From Dichotomocladium elegans (Eukaryota > Mucoromycota > Mucoromycetes > Mucorales > Lichtheimiaceae): a stretch of DNA of 64,000 nucleotides. Positions 43,341 to 55,840 of this stretch are shown one piece after another. The position numbers and the translations under genes were made by a program. How positions within the stretch are numbered: the first letter of the stretch is position 1; the number at the start of each line of letters is the position of its first letter. Below the pieces are notes generated by a model that saw only the letters and a list, made by a program, of their open reading frames with translations, ran no database searches and had not been told where the DNA came from. The stretch is taken from assembly GCA_025716815.1 (NCBI GenBank), contig JAIXMN010000021.1:186001-250000 (forward strand), in the 5' to 3' direction.

Positions 43341-44185
43341 ATCCCGGTGGTGAACTCTGTAAGGTCCGTATCATGGCTTCTGCGTGTTTATAATATTTGT
43401 GAGTGACATTGAAACTTAATGTGAAATGTGGGGAAAGGAATAGAACGGAAACTGTGTGCGGCTGAGTGTACCACTTCAGTGCAGAGGGTTGTGTATGCGC
43501 CAGGTTGTGTGCGGGGTGAGTTCCTAAACTACCATCGCTGCAGGGTCTCAAAATTGAGTCCCGTCCCGCGTGGCTCGGAATTGGGGCAGAGAAGTGAATA
43601 AAGAAAACTGATATTTTACTATGCTGTTTGTTTCCAATGGCACGAAGGCATATACGGGATCGCGCTTTGGTGTACGATGCTTCGCGTCTTTTGTGTTCTG
43701 CTTGCTCAATGGCCATGTCAAAACATGCATGCGTCAAAGACAGCGCTCATTCTACCGCGGCGAGCGAGATTGGAAAAAGAAGAGCTTTTACGAGATAACA
43801 AGTTTTTATTACGTTATGGATAGTATTTACTATACTAATAGGCAGTCCAGTTGGCCAGAGCCATGAAGGCTCTGTTTCCCAGAGGCAACCGCGAGGAGGT
43901 CGACTACCGTGTGCCTCCGCTCTAGAGGCAAGATATCCGCATTTATCTTGGTCTCCTTCGAGCCCCCCAGGCCTGGTCCCGGGGGTGTACCCTAGTCCCT
44001 CATTGAGGTATCCTACCAAGATGTATCACCGTCTGCGGGATGCGGTAAGCACAGAGGATCACGTACATCTGATCATTTGGACAGGTACTTCTTGATCTTG
44101 TCTCAGGCTAAAGAAAGGTCTATCTACTCTACCCCGTACAGCCCGCCCAGTCGATCCTGCCTTCTTTGCCGGCCAGTCGGGCCTC

Positions 44186-45230
44186 CACCAATGCCTGACC
44201 GTTTTCGAAAGAAACAAACGCGTCACTGCTTACGGAGGATCCAGGCCTTCGATCCTCCCCGTCGCCTGGCAATTTCGAAAGTAAACACGTTGCTGCTTAG
44301 GAGGGTAGGAGCCAGCCCATCATCCTTCCTCCCGTTGCCTGACGGTTTCAATGAAACAAGCATCTTGGTTCTCGTAAGCATCCAGCCTTTGGTCCCCAGT
44401 CTGATGACTGACGGTTTCAACGAAACAAGCATCTTGGTTCTCGCAAGCATCCAGCCGTTGGTCCCCAATCTGATGACTGACGGTTTCGAATGAAACAAGC
44501 ATCTTGGTTCTCGCAAGCATCCAGCCGTTGGTCCCCAATCTGATGACTGACGGTTTCAACGAAACAAGCATCTTGGTTCTCGCAAGCATCCAGCCGTTGG
44601 TCCCCAATCTGATGACTGACGGTTTCAACGAAACAAGCATCTTGGTTCTCGCAAGCATCCAGCCTTTGGTCCCCAATCTGATGACTGACGGTTTCAACGA
44701 AACAAGCATCTTGGTTCTCGCAAGCATCCAGCCGTTGGTCCCCAATCTGATGACTGACGGTTTCGAATGAAACAAGCATCTTGGTTCTCGCAAGCATCCA
44801 GCCGTTGGTCCCCAATCTGATGACTGACGGTTCGAATGAAACAAGCATCTTGGTTCTCGCAAGCATCCAGCCGTTGGTCCCCAATCTGATGACTGACGGT
44901 TTCGAATGAAACAAGCATCTTGGTTCTCGCAAGCATCCAGCCGTTGGTCCCCAATCTGATGACTGACGGTTTCAACGAAACAAGCATCTTGGTTCTCGCA
45001 AGCATCCAGCCGTTGGTCCCCAATCTGATGACTGACGGTTTCGAATGAAACAAGCATCTTGGTTCTCGCAAGCATCCAGCCTTTGGTCCCCCAACTGATG
45101 CCTCAGCAACTGTTAATTTCTTTCGAGAGTAATACCTTGGCGCCCAGAAGGGAATCTGGCCCTCGATTCCCACTCATGGCTCAGCAACTGTTTAGTTTCT
45201 TTGGAAGGAGTACTTGGATCGGTGGCGGTA
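44186..45230. repeat. 69-bp satellite array, left (about 11 units)
   Basis: The near-identical units run from about 44339 to 45090: each 69-70 bp with GACGGTTTCAACGAAACAAG, a CATCTTGGTTCTCGCAAGC block and CCAGCCGTTGGTCCCCAATC. Each unit carries a small inverted repeat GTTTC-aac-GAAAC; a variant has gaat in the loop, giving 70 bp. On both sides (44186-44338 and about 45095-45230) lie diverged units (e.g. GTTTTCGAAAGAAACAAAC), older copies at the rim of the array. Confidence 0.9.
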
Positions 45231-45961
45231 TCCGGCCAACCAGCGCCTTGAAAACGGAAAGGGATGGTGGGAAAAAGAGAGGGAAAAATTTCTTTCCAAT
45301 ATCCCTCCCTCCCGTCAGCCGCGGGATCTGTGCGGAGTAGATACCAAAAGGGGTAAAGTCGGTTTACAGCGGCAACATAAGCGGGTACCATAGGGCCTGC
45401 CATCCCGGAGAGAACGAAAAAAAAAAAAACTTGCTGGACTCACCCTTTGCCATGCGGACTGCCTGTTCGATTCAGAGGTCTTGACGGGCCTGCTGTTAAT
45501 ACACTGCTGATGTTGATACTTCTGCTTAAAAAAACAGGATGGAGGGGGTGGGAAGGAAAATCTTGATTGATCCGTTATAGATAACGTTAGCGCGTTTTCA
45601 ACTGGAACCAATGATAACTGTCTTCTCACCGCGCAAGAAAAAAAACATGCATATCAAGGTCTGATGTTACTTTGGTTTTTTTTTCGATTGATAGCAATTA
45701 CTAGAGTACATAGAGTCGTTTTCCTGCGATCCCATGGTTCTTATTGTATCGAACCTCTTGGTTTGTGTAGAAGCCCGAGATAGTCAATAAGGCAAAATAA
45801 ACAGGCGGCGGCGGTCGAAATCAATGGTTGATGCTGTTGCAGGAATGCACGTGCCCATTCCCAAGGCGCCACCCCCCCATAGACCATGGTATCCGGTATC
45901 GCCTTGCTCTCTGATTACCTTGGTACCAGTGGCAGTATGTTGAGTCCGTTATAGATTATTC

Positions 45962-46363
45962 CTAGCTTCTCCCGGCTCTTACACGCACCCGGTCACGGAA
46001 AGGTCTGATAAAGACAGTAAGTAGCCACGTATTCACAAAAATGAGGAGTCCGAATCTCAAATAAACGTTGGAGGGGAGCACAAAATGGGCACTCACATGC
46101 TTGCAGCGGGGGGTTTGCATCATCGATGCATCATCGAGAGCGCGGCATCCGATGTTTACCACAAAGACTGCTCTCAGTCTTATTCCATCCTTGCATTTGC
46201 CTTTTGTGCGACCAGGTGACAGGGAATGCATGTACGCATATCGCTGGTCCATGACTTTTTCTTTCCTTGGGTGTGATTCTATATATTCAACCAACAGAAC
46301 AAAGATCAAAGGTATGAGTATCACAAGAGTGTAGAACATGTCAATGTCATCACGGACCATCAT
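45962..46363 (-). CDS. 133-aa putative membrane protein, left-arm copy
   Basis: An intact ORF from a double ATG (46358-46363). Two hydrophobic segments (residues about 11-26, FYTLVILIPLIFVLLV; 103-121, LRFGLLIFVNTWLLTVFI) flank a basic, Cys-containing middle. No family recognised. The right-arm copy (51256-51657) is intact too and differs by one residue (LIPLIF/LISLIF). Retention in both arms may simply reflect recent duplication or gene conversion, so coding status is open. Confidence 0.4.
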   Translation of the reverse strand: MMVRDDIDMFYTLVILIPLIFVLLVEYIESHPRKEKVMDQRYAYMHSLSPGRTKGKCKDGIRLRAVFVVNIGCRALDDASMMQTPRCKHVSAHFVLPSNVYLRFGLLIFVNTWLLTVFIRPFRDRVRVRAGRS

Positions 46364-46545
46364 CGTTACATAAACATGTCTGTCGCACGATTTGTTCTCT
46401 TCTCGGTAACATCAGGTGCTAATCTTCTTGTGTCACACACTTATCGATGCACAAAGAGAAAGTAAGATCGGTTTTCTATCAGTATCTCAATGGATCGAAC
46501 AGCCCCAATTGCATTTATTATTGCGCTATTCTTGTATGGAGCGGC

Positions 46546-49500
46546 AGTGTAAGAACTTGAGAACTGAGAGCTGAAACGTAACAGAAAAAGCACCGCTATG
46601 TTCTATAATAAAAGAATCTAATTGTACGAGCACGAAACCTTGAGTATTATCATCACAGAACAGGAGTTTTTTATGAATACACCATATTCGGAAACTGAAC
46701 AATTGCACTGTTCATGATGAATGACATCCAGTTAAATGGTGGATACTTAAAGGCGTACAGGCCTTTTTGAGGTCAAAGAAGTGCTTCGAATTTTTAATCA
46801 TATGTACTCTCTATTTTTGGAACTGGGAGCATGGCCCAGTATAACATGATGAACGCTGAGCTACTCCCTGCGTATACCTTTTCTGCTGGATAGATATTGA
46901 ATCCGCGCCTCGGCATTAGTTAAAGTTGAGCGTTATAGCCGGAGGGGCACAGAGAGCCAATATGAACTGTCGTTGTATTTAGCCAGGAAGCTTCGAGATT
47001 AACGCCGGATTTGCCCAGTATCCAGCGCAACGCGCTTATAGCGCGAGTGATTTCGACTTCTACATAGTATTGGAACGCTCGATGTAGGTGAGCTAAGCCG
47101 AGTAAGCCTGCTTCAGGTAGCATGCTAAGCAAGCACAAAGGGACAAATATCATAAGGGGGTATATCTGTGTACGAAGGAATAAGGTAAAGTGGTCAGGAA
47201 TCATCACATAAAAAGACCAGAAAGCTTAAGTGATAAGAGCGGCATACTTTATATCAGCTCTCGCTAAGCAACGATTTTTTTTTTCGAAGCCACTGCTCGG
47301 TCAGAGGTTTACAAAATTACCGCGTGGAGCCTGCATATAGGATATTCACTGTAATTCCCGGTATCTCTCTCTTAAGAACCTAGTGAAAGATAAGGTATTA
47401 GCTCATTGTAACATTACAGTGAGACCTCGCTTTTTTCAACTAAGCCTGGGAGAGACCATATTATGGCTTACGCTGATACGTATGTCGCCGTGTTGCTAGT
47501 ATTCAGAATTATGACCTCAAATGATTGCAGCATGCCTAAGACGAGAAATCAGTAAAGATCGTTTTTCTGGGAATCTCGGGAATTGTTTTCTCCAGAGTTT
47601 CTGAATGTCATCCTTGAGCGTGATATGGTTAATCACCAAGGAATCCAACGATGTCTTCCGATTTTCATGGTCATATCAGTGGGGACATACTGTAGCGAGG
47701 CTCGTATCATTAGTCTTAGGTGGCAGGGCAACAGCTGAAGCATCATCGTTAGGTGCTTCAATATCTTTGTTAGGAAGGACCTCTCAATCTGTCATCTGTT
47801 AATTTCCGGTGGGCTGCCGCCACCTCGATTTGCAGATTCACTTCAAAGGCCATTGCTACCAAAGCAACTTTGGAATATATTATGCCTAAATATGCATGGA
47901 TTTCAGTGAGCAATATTTGCTCAACTATGTCAACTCAATTAGAAACCACGCCAGCCACATTTAGTACTTTAGTTTTAGCAAAACAATTTATACTGGTGGT
48001 ATGCTTATTTTACGCCATGCAACCTGAGCCTATCTTTTCGGCTATAGTTCCATAACCTCCTCCGCCAAATTTCAGCCCCCGCTTTCTGCACTCAGTAGTG
48101 GGATACATATGACATTGAAAACCCTTAAGTCAAAAAAGACGGAGGTATTTATGCTAATTGAAATACTAGTAAAAATGTGTAGGCATTTATGGATGGTTGT
48201 GTGGTAGCATCAGTTCCCGTGATATTGGAGGGGAATGGCACGCACGTCATGACTACGGATACAATGGCTGACATTACACGCATTTCGTGAATTCAGCCTC
48301 AGTTAAGCTGCTTGTAGGAATATGAAATACCTTGCTCCTTCTCCTCTTCCTGTCTCCTCCAAACCCAAAATGGCAACACCAAATCACAGTATGATATATC
48401 CTAGAAAGCCAGATATGATACTTAAAACCTTGTAGAACTTAGGAGACATCTAAAGGACGCAAGAAGACCTTTGATAAGCGCGTTCTTATCCCAAGAAAAC
48501 AATAAAGCTACAACACTGACCTTCCTCTCACAATTTGAGAGCGTGGAGGAAGCAAGGATCTCGTTCGAGCGAAAACCGAAAGTCCTTGTAAAACAAGCGT
48601 CCCACCTCACCCAGCGCAGCATTCGTGGCATTAATTCAGAGAAAATGGACTGGGAACATCTGTACGAAGATGACAGGACAAGGCGCGAGCATTAACCTTC
48701 AAGGAGCACGGGTATTGCGCGCGGCTTCAAGTGAGGTTGCAGGCAGTGTGGCATCTACGTTTTCAATAAGTGAGCGCTATTATATGACTCGCGGCAGCTA
48801 CAGCATGTGGCAAGGAGGAGCTTTGGATGCTGAGGGTCGGTTGGGTCGAAGCCGTGGCAGATCGACAATAGCGAAGTTGTAAGAGAGTCCCACACAGCAT
48901 CTATACTGCAGTCCGGGATTGAAATCGCTTTTCCTTGGAGCGTATACCGTGATTTAGCAATCGAGCAAGCCAGCCTATTGAAATTATGTTTAGTTTCTGA
49001 CCTACAGAAAGTGCTGTAAGTGGATCGTAAAATAGAATCATTTTATTGTATGGCTAACGGACATAATAATGCCAAGGGCGCTACCGCATGTGCTGTTGCT
49101 CATCCGGAACTCCAACGACGACAAAGGTGTCAAAGCATTTGGTCAATCCAGCATTAAAAAAATTTATAATGAATTTCGCCTTGCATACTTTGACACGTCC
49201 ATTGAACTTGGTGATGGTACACTCAATTCGCTCTGCGATATACTAAAGGTACATAATTAAAATCGCAGTTAAACGGAAAATAACGTAAAGAATGGTTTGA
49301 ACTTTGGTAATTAGGAACTATTGGAAGCTGGGGCTGCTGAAGACGACGACGGTGATGATGCGCGCGAGACCATGCTTATATGAAAGTATCCGAGTTGAAG
49401 AAGAATGCGGATCGCGAGGACCGTATATTATTGTGGGTTATGAACAATTAGTTATTAGTTTGTGCACTATTTGCATACATATATACATCGTCTCTGAGAT

Positions 49501-51073
49501 TAACTTATGCACCATAGCATCTCGAAACTGTCGTCATCAGAATCTGTCCAAGCCATTGGCGAGACGGAGCTCATTACTGCCTACCTTGATTCCCTTCAGA
49601 ATCCAATGTTTCACAACCCGAGAAAAGGCCGAATCTTCCATTGGTAAATTAGTTATGCCGCAAGCCAAGATACATACTCATCGAATAGCACCATTAGGCT
49701 TTACCGAACCAGACACGAAACTGCAAAACATCGCCCAGATGGTGGGATGGGGATCACCGAGCAGATGCACGGTGTATTTGCGACGGGCTCTTTAGAAGCC
49801 ATGGCTGCAGAAATGTCCACCCACCATACAATGACGAACGAAGATACCTATCGACTTGCCATCTTTCGGTGAGCGGCAATATTGAAGGGATATTGACAGG
49901 TCGGTGCTGATATAATATCATGCAGGTTTCACGATAGACTTTTATCCGTGCGACGTGGTCCATGATGGGATGTACAGGATTTTCAAGAAGTTTGCCAAAA
50001 AAGCTGTTGGTATAGACTGTCTAGGTTTTTCGTCGTTTTTGCTTCAATTACGAATTTGAATTTTAATATTTCGTTGCTTTCCTTTTGTCAAATTTAAAAG
50101 CAATACTCGCAAAAAGACATCAGTCAAGGCTATAGGTGAGAATTTCTTATCTTCTTTTTACATCAGAATAGTTTTGGGAGGCTAACTGTTTATGTTTCAT
50201 TCAAATTTCAAAGACGAGAAACGAAATACTAAAGTTTGAATTCGAATTTCAAGCAAAAACGACGAGAAACCTAGACGGTCTATACCAACAACCCAAAATT
50301 GTTGTAAACTTCTTGAAAATCCTGTACATTTTCATGTGTATTCAAGAATCACAGCACCAAGCAGCTTAGAGATGCTCAAGCCATTTCTGATGCACCTTCG
50401 TGTTTGCAAACAAGTTCTTGCGGCCTACAACAAACACTACATCCTAAGAGCAGACGATGATAGCATATGTCCCGAGCGAAACGGGCAAGTCTAACAGACG
50501 ATGAGCTTGCAGATATATTACATAATGTGAATAACATCAAGCTGCCTACTGTGCGCTTCCCGTAAAACAATCCATATCGCTCATTTGCCATGTACATCAC
50601 CGGTCACATTGACTTGATAAACATGATTATCTCCATCGAACTCTACAAAACACGTGGGAGAAAAGAGTCGGTAGAAAACTCGTTCACTGTCCATTAGATA
50701 AGGAGGTGCAGCATAGTTTTTGATAGATCAGTTGCTTTAGTTTCAATGTCATAGACCCGGGTATGTAAACGTCGCGTGTAAGATATCTAGTCTACACCAT
50801 AATCCTCATCTCGACTTCTTCATTGGTTAGTATTGAAGCTTCGTGTATTGCGAGATACCACCTTCACCGTCTCAAAATTATTAACGAAATCGCATCGTCC
50901 TTTCCCGGTTGCTACATAATCATGGTTTTGTGCTCATACAATTAGGTTCTTTTATTATAGACCATTAACAGTGCTTTTCAGTCATTTTTCATCCATTACT
51001 TTTATAATCCTTAACCCGCCAAAAAACGTTTTACTGTATATAAGATGTCAGTATATATGCATGCGGATCGACC
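46546..51073. other. Unique core between inverted arms, gene-poor
   Basis: About 4.5 kb without a recognised gene. It is A/T-leaning, with scattered short frames: 48471-48900 (GGALDAEGRLGRSRGR), 49069-49260, and 49560-49860 (HGVFATGSLEAMAAEMSTHH), which look like decayed coding DNA but do not join into a model. A TACAGTGAGACCTCGCTTTT sequence near 47413-47433 resembles a pogo-type terminus without a partner. A 350-bp hairpin MITE lies at 49975. It is flanked on both sides by the 133-codon ORF ends of the arms. Confidence 0.6.
49975..50324. mobile_element. Hairpin MITE with about 110-bp inverted ends
   Basis: The left arm (49975-50085) starts CAGGATTTTCAAGAAGTTT and the right arm, read inwards from 50324, starts the same way; both continue through GTTGGTATAGAC and TCGTCGTTTTTGCTT. 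TA dinucleotides flank both ends (49973-49974, 50325-50326), the Tc1/mariner target duplication. The middle is short and non-coding. The arms differ at several places, so it is not very recent. Confidence 0.7.
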
Positions 51074-51255
51074 GCCGCTCCATACAAGAATAGCGCAATA
51101 ATAAATGCAATTGGGGCTGTTCGATCCATTGAGATACTGATAGAAAACCGATCTTACTTTCTCTTTGTGCATCGATAAGTGTGTGACACAAGAAGATTAG
51201 CACCTGATGTTACCGAGAAGAGAACAAATCGTGCGACAGACATGTTTATGTAACG

Positions 51256-51657
51256 ATGATGGTCCGTGATGACATTGACATGTTCTACACTCTTGTGATA
51301 CTCATATCTTTGATCTTTGTTCTGTTGGTTGAATATATAGAATCACACCCAAGGAAAGAAAAAGTCATGGACCAGCGATATGCGTACATGCATTCCCTGT
51401 CACCTGGTCGCACAAAAGGCAAATGCAAGGATGGAATAAGACTGAGAGCAGTCTTTGTGGTAAACATCGGATGCCGCGCTCTCGATGATGCATCGATGAT
51501 GCAAACCCCCCGCTGCAAGCATGTGAGTGCCCATTTTGTGCTCCCCTCCAACGTTTATTTGAGATTCGGACTCCTCATTTTTGTGAATACGTGGCTACTT
51601 ACTGTCTTTATCAGACCTTTCCGTGACCGGGTGCGTGTAAGAGCCGGGAGAAGCTAG
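51256..51657 (+). CDS. 133-aa putative membrane protein, right-arm copy
   Basis: Mirror copy of the ORF at 45962-46363, also intact, beginning at a double ATG. One residue differs (Ser for Pro in the first hydrophobic segment). No family recognised. The upstream region (51110-51255) is identical in the two arms, so any promoter is shared. Confidence 0.4.
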   Translation: MMVRDDIDMFYTLVILISLIFVLLVEYIESHPRKEKVMDQRYAYMHSLSPGRTKGKCKDGIRLRAVFVVNIGCRALDDASMMQTPRCKHVSAHFVLPSNVYLRFGLLIFVNTWLLTVFIRPFRDRVRVRAGRS

Positions 51658-52399
51658 GAATAATCTATAACGGACTCAACATACTGCCACTGGTACCAAG
51701 GTAATCAGAGAGCAAGGCGATACCGGATACCATGGTCTATGGGGGGGGGTGGCGCCTTGGGAATGGGCACGTGCATTCCTGCAACAGCATCAACCATTGA
51801 TTTCGACCGCCGCCGCCTGTTTATTTTGCCTTATTGACTATCTCGGGCTTCTACACAAACCAAGAGGTTCGATACAATAAGAACCATGGGATCGCAGGAA
51901 AACGACTCTATGTACTCTAGTAATTGCTATCAATCGAAAAAAAAACCAAAGTAACATCAGACCTTGATATGCATGTTTTTTTTCTTGCGCGGTGAGAAGA
52001 CAGTTATCATTGGTTCCAGTTGAAAACGCGCTAACGTTATCTATAACGGATCAATCAAGATTTTCCTTCCCACCCCCTCCATCCTGTTTTTTTAAGCAGA
52101 AGTATCAACATCAGCAGTGTATTAACAGCAGGCCCGTCAAGACCTCTGAATCGAACAGGCAGTCCGCATGGCAAAGGGTGAGTCCAGCAAGTTTTTTTTT
52201 TTTTCGTTCTCTCCGGGATGGCAGGCCCTATGGTACCCGCTTATGTTGCCGCTGTAAACCGACTTTACCCCTTTTGGTATCTACTCCGCACAGATCCCGC
52301 GGCTGACGGGAGGGAGGGATATTGGAAAGAAATTTTTCCCTCTCTTTTTCCCACCATCCCTTTCCGTTTTCAAGGCGCTGGTTGGCCGGATACCGCCAC

Positions 52400-54120
52400 C
52401 GATCCAAGTACTCCTTCCAAAGAAACTAAACAGTTGCTGAGCCATGAGTGGGAATCGAGGGCCAGATTCCCTTCTGGGCGCCAAGGTATTACTCTCGAAA
52501 GAAATTAACAGTTGCTGAGGCATCAGTTGGGGGACCAAAGGCTGGATGCTTGCGAGAACCAAGATGCTTGTTTCATTCGAAACCGTCAGTCATCAGATTG
52601 GGGACCAACGGCTGGATGCTTGCGAGAACCAAGATGCTTGTTTCGTTGAAACCGTCAGTCATCAGATTGGGGACCAAAGGCTGGATGCTTGCGAGAACCA
52701 AGATGCTTGTTTCGTTGAAACCGTCAGTCATCAGATTGGGGACCAACGGCTGGATGCTTGCGAGAACCAAGATGCTTGTTTCGTTGAAACCGTCAGTCAT
52801 CAGATTGGGGACCAACGGCTGGATGCTTGCGAGAACCAAGATGCTTGTTTCATTCGAAACCGTCAGTCATCAGATTGGGGACCAACGGCTGGATGCTTGC
52901 GAGAACCAAGATGCTTGTTTCGTTGAAACCGTCAGTCATCAGACTGGGGACCAAAGGCTGGATGCTTACGAGAACCAAGATGCTTGTTTCGTTGAAACCG
53001 TCAGTCATCAGATTGGGGACCAACGGCTGGATGCTTGCGAGAACCAAGATGCTTGTTTCGTTGAAACCGTCAGTCATCAGATTGGGGACCAACGGCTGGA
53101 TGCTTGCGAGAACCAAGATGCTTGTTTCATTCGAAACCGTCAGTCATCAGATTGGGGACCAACGGCTGGATGCTTGCGAGAACCAAGATGCTTGTTTCGT
53201 TGAAACCGTCAGTCATCAGATTGGGGACCAATGGCTGGATGCTTGCGAGAACCAAGATGCTTGTTTCGTTGAAACCGTCAGTCATCAGATTGGGGACCAA
53301 CGGCTGGATGCTTGCGAGAACCAAGATGCTTGTTTCGTTGAAACCGTCAGTCATCAGATTGGGGACCAACGGCTGGATGCTTGCGAGAACCAAGATGCTT
53401 GTTTCGTTGAAACCGTCAGTCATCAGATTGGGGACCAACGGCTGGATGCTTGCGAGAACCAAGATGCTTGTTTCGTTGAAACCGTCAGTCATCAGATTGG
53501 GGACCAACGGCTGGATGCTTGCGAGAACCAAGATGCTTGTTTCGTTGAAACCGTCAGTCATCAGATTGGGGACCAACGGCTGGATGCTTGCGAGAACCAA
53601 GATGCTTGTTTCGTTGAAACCGTCAGTCATCAGATTGGGGACCAACGGCTGGATGCTTGCGAGAACCAAGATGCTTGTTTCGTTGAAACCGTCAGTCATC
53701 AGATTGGGGACCAAAGGCTGGATGCTTGCGAGAACCAAGATGCTTGTTTCATTCGAAACCGTCAGTCATCAGATTGGGGACCAACGGCTGGATGCTTGCG
53801 AGAACCAAGATGCTTGTTTCATTCGAAACCGTCAGTCATCAGATTGGGGACCAACGGCTGGATGCTTGCGAGAACCAAGATGCTTGTTTCGTTGAAACCG
53901 TCAGTCATCAGATTGGGGACCAATGGCTGGATGCTTACGAGAACCAAGATGCTTGTTTCATTGAAACCGTCAGGCAACGGGAGGAAGGATGATGGGCTGG
54001 CTCCTACCCTCCTAAGCAGCAACGTGTTTACTTTCGAAATTGCCAGGCGACGGGGAGGATCGAAGGCCTGGATCCTCCGTAAGCAGTGACGCGTTTGTTT
54101 CTTTCGAAAACGGTCAGGCA
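52400..54120. repeat. 69-bp satellite array, right (about 21 units)
   Basis: Reverse-complement array of the same satellite as in the left arm. The near-identical units run from about 52530 to 53990, roughly twice as many as on the left, with the same two loop variants (69 and 70 bp). Older, diverged units flank it (about 52400-52525 and 53990-54120). Because 69 is divisible by three and the unit lacks stops in several frames, long spurious ORFs run through it on both strands. Confidence 0.9.
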
Positions 54121-54974
54121 TTGGTGGAGGCCCGACTGGCCGGCAAAGAAGGCAGGATCGACTGGGCGGGCTGTACGGGGTAGAGTAGATAGACCTTTCT
54201 TTAGCCTGAGACAAGATCAAGAAGTACCTGTCCAAATGATCAGATGTACGTGATCCTCTGTGCTTACCGCATCCCGCAGACGGTGATACATCTTGGTAGG
54301 ATACCTCAATGAGGGACTAGGGTACACCCCCGGGACCAGGCCTGGGGGGCTCGAAGGAGACCAAGATAAATGCGGATATCTTGCCTCTAGAGCGGAGGCA
54401 CACGGTAGTCGACCTCCTCGCGGTTGCCTCTGGGAAACAGAGCCTTCATGGCTCTGGCCAACTGGACTGCCTATTAGTATAGTAAATACTATCCATAACG
54501 TAATAAAAACTTGTTATCTCGTAAAAGCTCTTCTTTTTCCAATCTCGCTCGCCGCGGTAGAATGAGCGCTGTCTTTGACGCATGCATGTTTTGACATGGC
54601 CATTGAGCAAGCAGAACACAAAAGACGCGAAGCATCGTACACCAAAGCGCGATCCCGTATATGCCTTCGTGCCATTGGAAACAAACAGCATAGTAAAATA
54701 TCAGTTTTCTTTATTCACTTCTCTGCCCCAATTCCGAGCCACGCGGGACGGGACTCAATTTTGAGACCCTGCAGCGATGGTAGTTTAGGAACTCACCCCG
54801 CACACAACCTGGCGCATACACAACCCTCTGCACTGAAGTGGTACACTCAGCCGCACACAGTTTCCGTTCTATTCCTTTCCCCACATTTCACATTAAGTTT
54901 CAATGTCACTCACAAATATTATAAACACGCAGAAGCCATGATACGGACCTTACAGAGTTCACCACCGGGATGAT

Positions 54975-55840
54975 TTGCGGGCTAAGAAATGCTGGATGAA
55001 TTTCGCGCAGATTAGTGACAACCTCGGAATCGCAAAGACAACAGCGGGACGATGTTTGGCGAAAGTTTCCGCGACGAAGGGTTCACTACTACAAAACCTC
55101 GTTCTGCGCGCCAACAGCTTTTACAGAAAAAAAAAACTTACAATCTCTGCCAAAAAAGAGGTATTCAAACTCTTGGTTAAACTTCTGGAAATTGTGGCCA
55201 ATACATATGTAGAACCTTTCACCGAGATGGTTGAAACGCCTTAAGTCCCGGGGCTCTTTTTATGCAGCCCCATAGTAAAGCCTTTTCTGCCTGTTCGCCA
55301 TCAATGAACAGAATGAAATTGGTTAATATGAAACTCATTTGGTCACAAGCAAATCCGAGGAGGTCATTTTGGCATAAGTCTCACTTCTGCCGAAAGCATA
55401 ATGACAGCGGCGCGAGAGTTATGAGAAAAAAGACGAGTAGCTCTTGACGAAGTAGACTCTGCCTATACGCCAGTATGGCAGGGTATCACCAATGGTTTTG
55501 TGCTGCTTTTGGGCAGGAGAGTTAGGTGCTTCGGTTATATTGCAGGGCAATATAAATCAAATCACGTGCATCAAGTGCCTCAGTGCGCACTTCCCATCAT
55601 CATTTGAGAAATTGGAAGAAAATCAGAAACATGGTTTCATATTCAAGAGGATGGAACTAGTTATCACACTGGCACATACGCGAAATAGTGGATGGCCAAG
55701 GCTATACTTCAGTTGGATTGTGGAGACTATAATATTATGTGGCGAAAACTCACAAAGCAGATATAAGGATACTTACGTCAGTCTTTGCTTTTTGTGGGTT
55801 TGGGTTGGCCAGATTTCATCCTCATCGTACTTTTGGCGAT
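54975..55840 (+). pseudogene. Tc1-like transposase remnant (right arm)
   Basis: Mirror of the left-arm remnant, with the same frame breaks and nearly the same bases (ISDNLGIAKTTAGRCLAKVS; VLCCFWAGELGASVILQGN). Sharing identical lesions shows that the element was already dead before the arms were duplicated. Confidence 0.7.

Larger units (their letters stand above)
41089..46545. repeat. Left arm of giant inverted repeat
   Basis: About 5.46 kb that reappears in reverse orientation at 51074-57218 with only scattered single-base changes. Contents from outside in: C-terminal half of the broken MULE transposase, a broken Tc1-like transposase (minus), a non-coding stretch, about 11 units of a 69-bp satellite, a spacer and a 133-codon ORF (minus). 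The inner edge lies in CTTGTATGGAGCGGC (ends 46545). The outer edge is near CCTTGCG at 41089. Confidence 0.9.

Noticed and set aside
44339..45090. CRISPR-like array (regular repeats with small palindromes)
   Set aside because: Units are contiguous 69-bp tandem repeats with no variable spacers, in a fungal genome; this is a satellite.
52448..54089. Long repeat proteins (up to 420 codons) across the satellite
   Set aside because: The unit is a multiple of three without stops in several frames on both strands, so long frames arise automatically; no start context, domain or codon bias supports translation.
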